From NCBI GenBank assembly GCA_029339505.1, contig JAQISU010000097.1:1085001-1149000 (forward strand): a DNA stretch of 64,000 nucleotides. Reading direction: 5' to 3'. This DNA is from Unio delphinus (lineage: Eukaryota > Mollusca > Bivalvia > Unionida > Unionidae). The position numbers and the translations under genes were made by a program. The stretch's first letter is position 1. Each line of letters begins with the position of its first letter. Shown in pieces: positions 10,960 to 21,237 of this stretch. The notes beneath the pieces were generated by a model. The model made no database searches and was not told the DNA's origin. It saw only the letters and a list, made by a program, of their open reading frames with translations.

Positions 10960-11436
10960 ATGATCATACACTACAACCATGATAAGCCAACCAGCGTCTA
11001 CGTAGTAAATTCACGGTTTCCAGTTTATAGAGCGTACTATGGTGATGGTCTCGGTGATACCATTGCAGGGTTATTTGCAAAAATGGCTCCAAAAGTTGCG
11101 CCGCTAGCAAAACAATTATCAATGAAAGCCATTGATGTTATTCGTGATAAGGGTATTAGCGCTATTGGGGATGCTGCAAGAAAAGCGTTTTCAGCCGCGA
11201 AGGATAAACTAATAGCGCTAGTTCGGCGGCGAAGGAAACCACCATTGACGACACCGTTGTCACCGTTACCATCTACATCGGAAATGCCTGCGAGTGTTAG
11301 TAGAATAATAAATAACGCAGTAGATCAAAAACTAGTGTAGCTGGCGACTTTGTTGACAGCAAGTGACCAAGATAACATAACCGTAAATATGATAGCGGGA
11401 AGTGGCTTAAAAAAACCACTACGACGTCGACGATGA
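10960..11436 (+). pseudogene. late-cluster protein 2 (pVI/pX-like), one in-frame stop
   Basis: It is collinear with the copies at 38212 and 59498: N-terminal MIIHYNHDKPTSVYVVNSRFP, an amphipathic basic middle (GLGDTIAGLFAKMAPK), and C-terminal MIAGSG. A TAG at 11338-11340 truncates it about 32 codons early. It is otherwise in frame to 11436. Confidence 0.8.
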
Positions 11437-11464
11437 TGATTTAGACGCTGATAAATATAATAAA

Positions 11465-12894
11465 ATGTTCAAACGGTCCCCTGATACAGCGTTTGATATG
11501 GACGCCCCAGTGCTCAAGGATGATTCCGTACGTGATTATCAATTTTATGCCTATCACGCTATACAACCAAATCTTTGATCAAGAATCGAACTTCAAGTTC
11601 ATGATACCAGTAAATACTTTCAACCGTGCGAAGCGTTTATCGAAGTAGAAGGAGAACTTGTAACAGATGTTGTAGCTAGTACACAATCAGCAGATGACCA
11701 ACTTGTTCGAGTTGGTTTTGTCAATAATGGGATCATGGCGTTATTTACTAGCGCTAGATATCTCATTGATGGAAAAGAAATTGAAACCATTGAGAATGTT
11801 GATGTTGCTACAACAATAATAGGGTTAGCAAGATACTCCGAGGATTATGCAAGATCGGTAGGTCCATCTATGATGTTCGCTAAGGATATTACTGATCACC
11901 CTATTCACACTCCGTATATTAAAATACGGACACCACAAGCTACTGCAATTGACCCAGGCTACCCCGATACCTACGAACACAGAGCTAGACCAGGAGCTAC
12001 GTTTGATATTGTCGGAAGCGCTAATCCCGATTACAATTTATGATATGCAACACGCAAAGCAATGCTACAAGGAGATCGTCGACGATTTTCATGCGCGATT
12101 CCACTGCATGATATATTTGGATTCTGCAGAAATGTCCGAAAAGTCATCTATGGAGCAAAACATACGGTAGTACTCGTGCGAAAGGGTACTGATAATGATG
12201 CAATATGGCGTGGTGATGAGCTGGTCTTGCTGCCGGTAAAGTTATTTTATCAAAACTATCGCTATGGATGCCAGTAATGACTCCATCAATTACCACGGAG
12301 GAGCGATTACTATCATTTATGGACCAAGGAGGAAAATTGTTGATAAGTTGGTTATCAGTGACTACGGATACTATAAATTCTGATATTAATGGTACATTTA
12401 CATGGCACCTGGCAGCGCGACAAGGTGTTTCAGCTCCACGTCATACATTTATTGCGTTACAAAATAGAGCGCGATTAGACAATCAAACACGTAGCCATAT
12501 GATATTTGATAAATTAGGTGTTAATGAAGTCTCGCTGAGAATAAACGGCCAACAGGAACCATCCGAGGATTAGCAACTTGATTACGACAACAATTATATT
12601 GCACGCGTGTATCACAGGTTGTTGACATATATGGCACGCGATCAAAATGTTGATACTGGTCTGAAAATATCACAACATGATTTTAAACATTTATATCCGA
12701 TCTATTACTTTTCGTTGGAACATCTTGTTTTAACAAGACAGTCTGTCGTTGATATACACTTTAGAGCTCGTGTAGTCCCTGCTGGTGGTGTTAATTATAG
12801 AGCGGTTGCTGTCATTCTCAGCGATAAATCAATGCTACTCGAAGGTGTTGGCGGACGAATGAGAGTGATAGATGCACCAGTAGAAAATATGTAA
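11465..12894 (+). pseudogene. double-jelly-roll major capsid protein, broken
   Basis: The start MFKRSPDTAFDMDAPV matches intact capsid genes at 38716 and 59997. A TGA at 11576 and several frameshifts break it. Homologous pieces run to the C-terminal AVILSDKSMLLEGVGGRMRV. The protein would form the hexon-like shell of the particle. Confidence 0.88.
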
Positions 12895-12920
12895 CAATTA
12901 GATCAATCTGTTATTGTATA

Positions 12921-13407
12921 ATGTCATATAGTCATATTAGTGTTGCGTTAACCCCCGGTCAATTCAAGAAATTGCAATCGGAATTAGCTAAAAAAAAATG
13001 TGGAACCACGATAACGCTGAAACACAATTAGATGACTGGCGGGGGGGGGGGGTACATTATCGTTGACGACACGTCAAGTAAAACACTTCAATGATGCGTT
13101 CAAAGATAAAAAAAGGCGTTCAGATCACTCTCTCTGCGGCTGCTATAAAAAACATGATAAAATCAGGTGGTATATTTCCGTTCTTAGCTGCAATTCCAGC
13201 GTTGATTGCGTCAGCCGCCCCAGCGGTGGCTAAAGCGGTGGCCCTATGAGCCGTTGGTACCGCGGAAGGAATGGCAGTAAAGAAAGCTACCGGACGGGGA
13301 TATAAAAAAAGGGAAAGGGTCTAAGACTACCAGGAACCCCGTATTCATGGTACAGCGGAAAAGGCCCGAGACTTCGATTTCCAAACCTTCGATTGTGGAA
13401 TCTTTAA
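12921..13407 (+). pseudogene. pX/pVI-like membrane-active protein homologue, broken
   Basis: It starts MSYSHISVALTPGQ and keeps the hydrophobic alanine-rich segment and the GLRLPGTPYSWYSGKG motif in other frames. A run of 12 G (13041-13052) replaces codons that read GGTGGTGCA in C. Several frameshifts are present. Confidence 0.75.
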
Positions 13408-13412
13408 TTCCT

Positions 13413-13830
13413 ATGTCAAATTTTGATTTACTCGATGCCGCTAAAAACTTGCAATTAAAAACTTCAGAGGTGTCTTTATGAAAGATCAGTTGCCGATACA
13501 ACCAACAACGCTGAAACCGGTATCATTAATCTTGATAATAGCACCGGACCCGGAACCCACTGGGTTGCATACGCGATTGATCCACGTGCAGTTGTTTATT
13601 TCGATTCATATGGATTAGCGCCGCCTAAGGAATTCATACGTTATATAAACCGCTTAAAAACTCCTCGTTGGTATTCCACGCTACCAACACAAAAAATAAA
13701 TGACCCACCAATATGTGGCAGCAAAATATTGAATGTCCTTGACGCTATTTCAACATCTGGAAAACCACCACATGTTGTCGTAAATGAATACACTAGTAAT
13801 CGCTTTCTAGAGAGAGATTATATAAAATAA
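13413..13830 (+). pseudogene. adenain-type cysteine protease, frameshifted
   Basis: It starts MSNFDLLDAA. The catalytic region is recognisable (GTHWVAYAID, VYFDSYGLAPP, PPICGS), but small deletions near 13447 and 13498 shift the frame. The family matures virion precursor proteins. Confidence 0.82.
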
Positions 13831-13831
13831 C

Positions 13832-14744
13832 ATGATTGATATTTGGGGGAGATCTTTATCAGCGCTGAAGAAACGAACCACAGAAATATCTGCAACCGGT
13901 GATATAAAAAATAATCGAAGATGAAATAGCTGAGACGTTAAACTTAGCAAGTGTTGATCCCATTGAAATAGTTGTATTCCAAGATAGTCAGGGTAAATTG
14001 AAATCTAGTAATGTTTCCCTGGATGATATTTTAGTTAAACAACGAGACGCAACCGAAGGCACTATCGAGTTGTTTTCTGATCAGGGTAAACTCAAACCGG
14101 GTGTACTTATTTCAACTATCTTGGAACGAATTAACAATATTGACAAGCCGTTATTAGATTTCCTTGGAAATCCTCCGGTGACCACACCGAAGCTCACAGA
14201 GATAAAAACTTCTATGTTGGAACTAGCAACACTTCAATCCAAATATGAAGAATACGTAAAACAATTTTCAATTTTTCGTAAAAATATCATAGATAAATTT
14301 CTTGGAACCACGTTGGATAAAATTGACATAAAACTCCCGGATATTAAAAAATCCATCGATGAGATGAAAAACTTCATCGAGGCAATCAAAAATGATTTTC
14401 AGAGGATGATAACAGTCATTGAAAAAACAAAATTTTCTCATGAGAAAACCAGCAACGTAGTATACACGATCCAACACGGATCATTTGCGTGGACTCCTAC
14501 AGACAATATACTAAGTATCACTGCAACCGTCAAAGGCATTTATCGATTAACACTAGTAACACCGACTCAATTTAATATATCATCGTCGAGTTCATCTGGG
14601 GTCAACAATACGATATCAACTATCATCGACAAGGATACAACTAAACAGTTCACGATAGTATCCACTGATAAGAATTTGGCTAGGGTTTCAGTATCATGGT
14701 ATATAGAATTCGTAGCGGATTTAAGTAAACAATTAAACAGCTAA
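13832..14744 (+). pseudogene. fiber-like protein, one frameshift
   Basis: The start MIDIWGRSLS is followed by a single missing base near 13910. The rest (13998-14744) is open. It holds two GKLK-S-N-SLDDILVKQ repeat units where C and D have three, a coiled-coil middle and a beta-rich C-terminal domain (KGIYRLTLVTPTQFNISSS). See the intact copy at 41159. Confidence 0.8.
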
Positions 14745-14781
14745 CAGTTTCAATTGAAATCTTAAACGATTTGAAAATAAA

Positions 14782-15354
14782 ATGGCATCACCGACGATAC
14801 CTTCAGTATCTCAATACCGCTATGATCAGGTCAGAGAATTTCAAACTAAACTCAAAACGCTCACTGAGGAGTATCAAATAAAAATAAAAATATACCGACA
14901 AAGAATCACCGCAGTTGATGTTACCGTGTACTCTGTGAGTGGTGTAATCGCCGGAGCCGGAATTATACTCTCCTTGGTGACAATGATTGCCCCGATAGCT
15001 GTTCCAATTTGCATATCCGCGGCGACAACAATCGCGAGAATAATTTCGATAATAACAAAAAAAATATCATCATGCAGCCAACGCAAACTGCAAGACTACA
15101 TAATTAAATTTCATGTTGTGTCCACTGCGTATTCGCAATTATCCTCGTTGATATCGTCGTCGCTCGATGATACATTTATATCGGAGAGTGAGTTCTCAGC
15201 GATGGTAAGTATTTATGATTCCGCGATGTCAAAATTAGAAATACAACACGAGTATAATAACAATGACAACACCGCAGGAATTACTTCAACGAATAGTGGA
15301 GAACACAAACCCAGTACAAACCAGCATGATTTCAATAACCTCAACGAATCCTGA
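14782..15354 (+). CDS. two-TM membrane protein of the virion module
   Basis: The 190-codon ORF is intact. An N-terminal coiled segment (YDQVREFQTKLKTLTEEYQ) precedes two hydrophobic stretches around residues 48-70 and 74-92, and a hydrophilic Asn-rich tail follows. Its last 92 bp overlap the start of the penton-like gene in another frame. In C and D this overlap has been removed by a duplication. The function is unknown. Confidence 0.75.
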   Translation: MASPTIPSVSQYRYDQVREFQTKLKTLTEEYQIKIKIYRQRITAVDVTVYSVSGVIAGAGIILSLVTMIAPIAVPICISAATTIARIISIITKKISSCSQRKLQDYIIKFHVVSTAYSQLSSLISSSLDDTFISESEFSAMVSIYDSAMSKLEIQHEYNNNDNTAGITSTNSGEHKPSTNQHDFNNLNES

Positions 15355-16597
15355 ATTCAATGTGAATTTCCCTATTCCGATTCTCGTGAAAGAGATCGCG
15401 TTAGCAAAACTACGAGTATACCATAGTTGGCCTAATACTAGGTCGGTAGCATTTGGCGGTCAACAACCGAATAATTCCTTGGTATTTGCGAATAAGAATA
15501 AACCCGATAGAACTCCAGACTGGAACGTTGTTTCGATACTATCTGGGTCATACCAAATCGAACAAATCAATGCTGAATTTCAGCGTAGAATAAAATCCAT
15601 TACTGGAGCAGAATCGAAAATCGCTATAACAGTTCATGAGCCAACACTATTATCCGCGATTGAGATAAACTCGCCTAGTTATGTCGTAGATATCTATCAG
15701 AGCTCTATAAGAACAATACTGGGTTGGCCTGAAAATCCACCTCAGGCATCTTATCAAATACCCGAACCTAAAAAATTTGATTATATTACCGACAGGATGA
15801 AACCCGATAATCCAGTAAAAAGCTATAGCGGTTACACCAGATGGAATTTTTTCACTGGAATGATAGACGACCGCAACCGAAGATATTACGCAACTCGACA
15901 GGATAAAATCACTGAAAATTTCACAGCGTTCAATAATGATTTTTCACTGTTGTTAATATCTCTTAAATCCGGTACTCTTATCCGAGATGAATTTATCAGC
16001 GTCGTACAAACATGTAACAAAATCATCAATGACATGGAAACATTTCATTCGCAAATTATTCAAGAGGTATTAGGTGACAGTAATCCTAAAACGAGAACGG
16101 AGTTTGCGACAGTATATAATATACGCGTAGAAGATATTTCCACGCTCAAACTACACGGATATGATATCCCAGAACTACAAAAATCTCTCAATGATGCCAT
16201 CGATGAAGGTTTCCAAAAACTCCATGACGCATGAAATAAAACAGCACCACAACCACAAACAACATTTCTCAAATATAATAATAACCCAGACGGAGGCGGC
16301 AGGCATATCGCGCCGCTAAATGTGAATATATCCTCGGTGATTGCATTGAATTTAGTATGTGATGTTATCGAAGGAAGCTATCAAATAAATCTCGAGCGAT
16401 CAAATCAAACTTAGCAGGGATATATTTTATACTCTTTTGCACCAACAGCTCCACCCGGATTTCTAATAATCGAGGACCCAACTAATCCAGTTTATAAGCG
16501 ATGTCATAATTCGTTAACGAGAATTAATTTCAAACTCACTGACCAGTCCAATGATCTGATTGATCTACAAGGTGAGGTTCTACCAATTAGTTTGTGA
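15263..16597 (+). pseudogene. penton-like minor capsid protein candidate, two nonsense mutations
   Basis: It is collinear with 42771-44123. The ATG of MTTPQELLQR is the only usable start here, which also fixes the start in C. The first 323 codons are open. A TGA replaces Trp at 16232-16234 and a TAG interrupts the C-terminal part, but no frameshift is seen. The penton role is inferred from size and position and is not proven. Confidence 0.75.
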
Positions 16598-16625
16598 AAT
16601 CGTAGTGATTTTCATCCTAAAACAA

Positions 16626-16833
16626 TTGTTAACCCCATAGCAGCAGAGGGGGTAAGTGACAACGACGCTGGCGTCTTCGAACAAGCGTTGGTTAGCCTCG
16701 TCGACGCTCTTTTATGCTTTTCGAGGAAGCCTCAGTTTGCCGAATCGACGCTTTCTTTTTAGTCTTTTAGAGGAAGCCTCAGTTTGCTGAATCGACGCCT
16801 CCAAAAGTTGTCCGATTCACCCCCATCTGCTGA
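16626..16833 (-). repeat. right TIR of element A
   Basis: Inverse of 1078-1286. Inner AGCAGCAGAGGGGGT begins at 16639 and its inverse ends the element at 16833. It is followed by TAGTAT at 16834-16839, the presumed target duplication. Confidence 0.9.
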
Positions 16834-16839
16834 TAGTAT

Positions 16840-17422
16840 CGAATGAGAGAAAAATAGGAATCTAGATGATTTGATTTCCTATCTAAACTACCCCCACCCA
16901 AAAAAAAAAATCCCGCCCTCCCAAAAAAACATAATAATATTCTTGCATCCTCTCTGCTCGAGTCTTCACATTACGTCTTAGTATGTAATGGAATCCACCG
17001 ACCACTTGAGGAGTTTATATCTTTTCCTCTTCCCGGTTGGAGCCATGAATTAGAAGGAAAACATTTCTTGTCAGACAGGTCTACATTACACGTGCATGCA
17101 TTTTATGATGACCAATAGACTAGAAAACACTAATGACAGCTTAAAATAAGAATTTTAAAAATCTATGTAGCTGGTTAGATATATTTCTATACCAAGATCA
17201 TGCGTCAACTCTGAGAGGTCACGTTTCGTTCACAAATGGTTTCAGTGAACACATACACGCACGCTTTTAATAAGAACGCAAAAGAACCCCCACTAACTAC
17301 CTATTGTATTGTGATAAAGTACAGCTTGTGAAAACTATCATCTAAAAATAACATAAGATCAATCAATTGGTGCTCTTAATTTAATTGAGACAAGTTTCGC
17401 AGACCCGACTCGACCCCCTAAT
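16840..17422. other. host intron sequence, no gene seen
   Basis: Non-coding. ACACGTGCATGCATTTT and TTATGATGAC near 17090 resemble sequence just downstream of host exon 1 (about 1024-1050), so the host locus may contain duplicated intron segments. Confidence 0.5.
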
Positions 17423-19343
17423 CAAGGGGAGTCCAAAGTCTGATCCGCGAGCAAATCACGGCCCGCGGTAGAATTTCATACGGCTCGCAGCTTCAGTCAT
17501 ATGTATTATTTATGGCGGCTGGCACGCGAACCCTTCTCCGCTCATTTCTGCCATGGCGACTGAGAAGAAAAACAGGAAAGTTGACAGTAAGGGCCGCCGC
17601 TTTCACGAGAGAGATGGGAATCACAGTACTTTTCCACTGAAAATTGAGGTAAATGTGTTTGTCTCATTTGTAACGAGACGGTTGCCTTGTTTAATGATTT
17701 CAACGTAAAGAAACACTGCCAGGCTAAACATTTGAACAGGAAGTGACCGCGCTGAAAAAGTGAAGCAACTAAATTCTGCTCTGGCATTACAACAGCGATT
17801 CTTCACGCGGGCCTGCGAGTCAAAGGAAAATATCACCAAAGAAAGCTACAAAGTGGCCATGTTAATAGCTAAATATGGCAAATATTTTACAGAAGGTACA
17901 TTTATCAAAGACTGTCATGAAAATGGTGGAGAACATTTGCCCCGAGAAATAGCAATAAGTTATGAATATTTGCCTGGCACGTAACACTGGCACAGAGAGT
18001 TGAAGTCATCTCGTCAGATATTCAGAGATAACTGAGGGACGGGGGAGTGACTTTTGATTATTTCTCATTAGTCTGCGATGAAAGCACCGATGCTTCTAAC
18101 ACTGCGCAGCTCTTGATTCATTGAAGCTGCAACATATTTCCAAAGACACTTGTCCCAAACAGAGCCCAGCACCGCCCACTTCCCAGCTTTGAAAGAGGTA
18201 ATGGACAGTTTCCCATAAGATAACATTGGTGTGCAAATCAAGAGTTATGCAACAACTATCGCATCTCTTTCTGTGGAATTCAACAAATGCTTTCTGGATT
18301 TTACAGTTACTGAAAAGGACATGTTGCGTTTATCTTTTCCCTTCTCCGTGGACCTGATGATGCTCCTCCACAGCTGCAGCTGGAGCTCATTGAGCTGCAG
18401 TGTGACGATGAGTGGCGCACCAAGCACCAGCTGCTTTCTCTTGTTTACTTTTACGGGCAGCTGTATAAAGGCAGATTTCCAGAAATGCGAACATTTGCTA
18501 AGAAAATGCTGAGCTTATTCGGCTCCACATATCTGTGTGAGCAGACATTCTCTGCCATGAATTTAAACAAGAACCGATTGAGGTCAAGACTAAGTGACTC
18601 CAACGTACGTGACATTTTACGCTTCACAACCACTGTCCTCAAACCAGACTTGGCATCTTTAGTGAAATCCAGATCTCAGTATCACCCTTCTCATTAGTGT
18701 CAGCAAGTTATCGGTTTCTTGATCAATCTGAAATTGAGTGTTTTGAACGGTAACATGTCACTATTAACAGTGAAAAGTCAAAAGCACACTTATGCACTTT
18801 GACTTATGGCACTTATTTTTACTAAACTCTTAAATAAGATCTGGTTATAATTGTTGATGCTATGTACCTGTATATGTGGCACAAACTATTATTTTCTGAA
18901 AGATCTTTTAAAAGAAAAGCAAAATTCACTTTTTATAAACTTCAATCATAACAGAAAACTTTGCATTAGCTATAACTCCTGTTTAAAATGACCACGAGGC
19001 AAAGATATTTATCTAACTCATGGAAATTTAAGGTATTACATACAGTTCAATCTTATCTGACTCAAATATAAATGAAAGGCAGAATTGTATTTTTAAAATT
19101 GTTCATGTCTGCCTGAGTGGCTTATATTTAGTTACATTGCCATTTGAAAAATAAAGATAATTGTGACAATAAAATTTAAAATAAAATAAAAAATTTAAAT
19201 TAAATTTATTTATTTATTGTTCTAAAACAGTGTTTGTTTGAAGGTAACATTTGTGGTTAAAAACATCAGAAGGGTCTATTGACCCCCGGGCATCTTCACT
19301 TTATAAAATCTGGCCCTATTTGCAAAAGGTTTGGACACTCCTG
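17423..19343 (+). mobile_element. hAT-family DNA transposon relic
   Basis: The ends are imperfect inverted repeats (AGGGGAGTCCAAA at left, inverse TTTGGACACTCCT at right). The flanks CCCTAATC (17415-17422) and CCCTAGTC (19344-19351) match at 7 of 8 bases, as expected for an old 8-bp hAT duplication. It contains a ZBED-like transposase pseudogene. Confidence 0.75.
17553..18697 (+). pseudogene. ZBED/GTF2IRD2-like hAT transposase
   Basis: It starts MATEKKNRKVDSKGRRFHERW and has a BED-type zinc finger (CLICNETV...KKHCQAKH) in the first 60 codons. Stops and frameshifts follow. The last open piece (18485-18697) is a typical hAT dimerisation segment (FGSTYLCEQTFSAMNLNKNRLRSRL). It is missing much of the catalytic region and is inactive. 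Confidence 0.85.
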
Positions 19344-19347
19344 CCCT

Positions 19348-19348
<1 letters not shown>

Positions 19349-19424
<76 letters not shown>
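19349..19424. repeat. (CT)n microsatellite
   Basis: An uninterrupted CT run directly beyond the right end of the hAT relic. Confidence 0.97.
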
Positions 19425-19427
<3 letters not shown>

Positions 19428-19515
19428 ACAGCTTTGCAATAATGATAATAAAGAATGTGAATAAAAAGATTTTTTTCAGAATTTGTTAGTATTTCAAGAC
19501 TAATTTATATTGCAG

Positions 19516-19635
19516 CAGTATTAGGCAAGCGTCAAGCTACAAGTGCTCATGCGAAAGCATGTGACCAAGTCAACATATGCACGTGCTCAGACGGATCCAC
19601 AGGACATTGTTCTCAAGAAGGGAACTGTCACTGCC
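19516..19635 (+). CDS. host exon 2: Cys-rich repeat exon (partial gene)
   Basis: Acceptor TATATTGCAG (AG 19514-19515) and donor GTAAGT at 19636 bound an open stretch with two leading bases and one trailing base, the same phase as the exon at 873. Cysteine spacing is C-x5-C-x-C-x7-C-x5-C-x-C, nearly identical to exon 1. The shared phase and spacing argue for tandem repeat exons of one plus-strand host gene. Confidence 0.55.
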
Positions 19636-19904
19636 GTAAGTAACGTCGCTTAGGAACCAATTTTTAAAAATAAATCTAATAGAAAAACGAACAAACACAC
19701 GTATACCGAAAAAAGAAAGAAAGAGATAGGATGGTATGGAGGCCTTTGAACGATTATTAATGTCAAAACAAACAAGCAACAAAATAAGAACAACCCGGTT
19801 TTACAGAATTCAGACCTATTGCCAGTATGAATGTATCATCTATTAAACAAACAAACAGTGCTAAGTCGGGGTTGGAACAATTTCCCGTCTGTCTGTCTGT
19901 CTGT

Positions 19905-19908
<4 letters not shown>

Positions 19909-19986
<78 letters not shown>
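19909..19986. repeat. (CT)n microsatellite
   Basis: An uninterrupted CT run. Poly-SL and poly-RE ORFs across it on both strands are artefacts. Confidence 0.97.
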
Positions 19987-19989
<3 letters not shown>

Positions 19990-20080
19990 AAAAGTCCCTG
20001 CTGTATCGAGTACACGGTCTTGATATTTTGTTTATGCGGTATTTTAATTTTATCAAATATTGTAGCGATAGTAGGCAAAT

Positions 20081-20328
20081 CACTAACGATATTATCCTGT
20101 ATTCATTTAATCGTGTCAAAGCTCGCCTTGATATAAGAAAATCACTGCCAATATTATCCTGTGTTCATTTAATCGTGTCAAAGTTCGCCTTGATATCAGA
20201 AAATCATTACCAATATTATCCTGTGTTCATTTAATCGTGTCAAAGCTCGCCTTGATATCAGAAAATCACTACCAATATTATCATGTGTTCGTTTAATCGT
20301 GTCAAAGCTCGCCTTGATATCAGAAAGT
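20081..20328 (-). repeat. 62-bp tandem repeat, four copies
   Basis: Four copies of a 62-bp unit containing ATTTAATCGTGTCAAAG and CGCCTTGATATCAGAAA. On the minus strand one unit continues the reading frame of the adjacent fiber-like remnant ([13 protein letters not shown]). Because 62 is not a multiple of 3, later copies are out of frame, so the array grew after or during decay. Confidence 0.85.
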
Positions 20329-20329
20329 T

Positions 20330-20755
20330 TCATGACAACAGTCAACGGAGTATCAAAGAAATTATCTGCGATTTCATCAATATTTCTTTAAAAAAATTAT
20401 GTAAGTTTGCAAACGAGCTTGTATGCCATCATACTCGGCCCGCAACGTTGATAATTTATTGTCTACGGTGCTGTAGTAATTAACGTCGACGTAACTTTTT
20501 TTGCCGCATCCTTGTCGGATACTGGATCTCCAAGTATGAATATTTTATTCCCGTTCATGTTGAGTTCACCTGTCATTGTATATCCGGACCTTTGTACTCG
20601 CGTGCGAATATTATCCGATACAGTTGAAAAGAGAAAACCGGGTTTAAATTTTCCGTTGCTATCAACGCTATGGTGTTTTCTGTTACTTCATTAATTTTAA
20701 CCATAATATCATTTAATGAAAGATTGCTCGTTTTCAATTGTTCTTGCAAATCATG
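20330..20755 (-). pseudogene. fiber-gene remnant of a different Polinton-like element
   Basis: Read on the minus strand, it shows three segments in adjoining frames. The first is LKTSNLSLNDIMVK, like the fiber repeat of elements A-D. The second is GELNMNGNKI followed by LGDPVSDKDAAKKSYVD, a motif typical of phage and viral fiber proteins. The third is a coiled stretch running into the 62-bp repeat. At least two frameshifts are present. A-D lack the NMNGNKI domain, so this comes from another element. Confidence 0.65.
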
Positions 20756-20767
20756 ACATTTCGTTTG

Positions 20768-21237
20768 GATCCAATTGTTGAACGATTTAATCGGATACCT
20801 GCTGAGCGGTTATTTGGATATCAAAACGCGAAGGAGTTTATTCAGGATAAACGATCTCGTGAATGGGTCAAAAGATTACCAGGCGTAATTACCGCGCTGA
20901 ATAATGAGATTACTCGAACAATCAACATGAAACCTAACAACGCGATTAAAAAAAGTATATACCTGTAAAACCACAAAATGATTTTTCAAAACAATCAATA
21001 CTCGGCAATGTCACTGTTAGATATTTATATGAACCAGGACAGCACAAAGGTGGCAAAAAAAGAGCTACTGATCGTATTTGGAGTGTCACCGCGCATAAAA
21101 TATCTAGCATAACACGATCCACGGGTAGACCGCCAGTCTATAGGTTGGATTCAACTGCTCCTCGGCGAGGATTTACTCGTGAACAACTACAAGTGATACC
21201 CGAGGATACTCAATTACCGCCGCGTGGTCTTAACTAG
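20768..21237 (+). pseudogene. integrase, 3' fragment with frameshift
   Basis: It begins abruptly within the catalytic domain at IVERFNR, so the catalytic Glu is kept but both Asp are lost with the missing 5' part. A frameshift at about 20962 follows. The C-terminal tail runs to TAG at 21235. It converges with the polymerase gene, overlapping by 8 bp. Confidence 0.85.

Larger units (their letters stand above)
1078..16833 (+). mobile_element. Polinton/Maverick element A, complete but degenerate
   Basis: The 15.8-kb element is bounded by inverted repeats of about 209 bp. TAGTAT lies directly outside both ends (1072-1077 and 16834-16839), which fits the 6-bp target duplication known for Polintons. 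It carries the whole gene set: ATPase, zinc ribbon, PLA2, integrase, polymerase-helicase, capsid, protease, fiber and penton-like genes. Most ORFs have stops or frameshifts and the integrase has lost its catalytic Glu, so the copy is dead. Confidence 0.93.

Noticed and set aside
19827..20234. ORFs of repeated Ser-Leu or Arg-Glu on both strands
   Set aside because: Translations of the (CT)n microsatellite.
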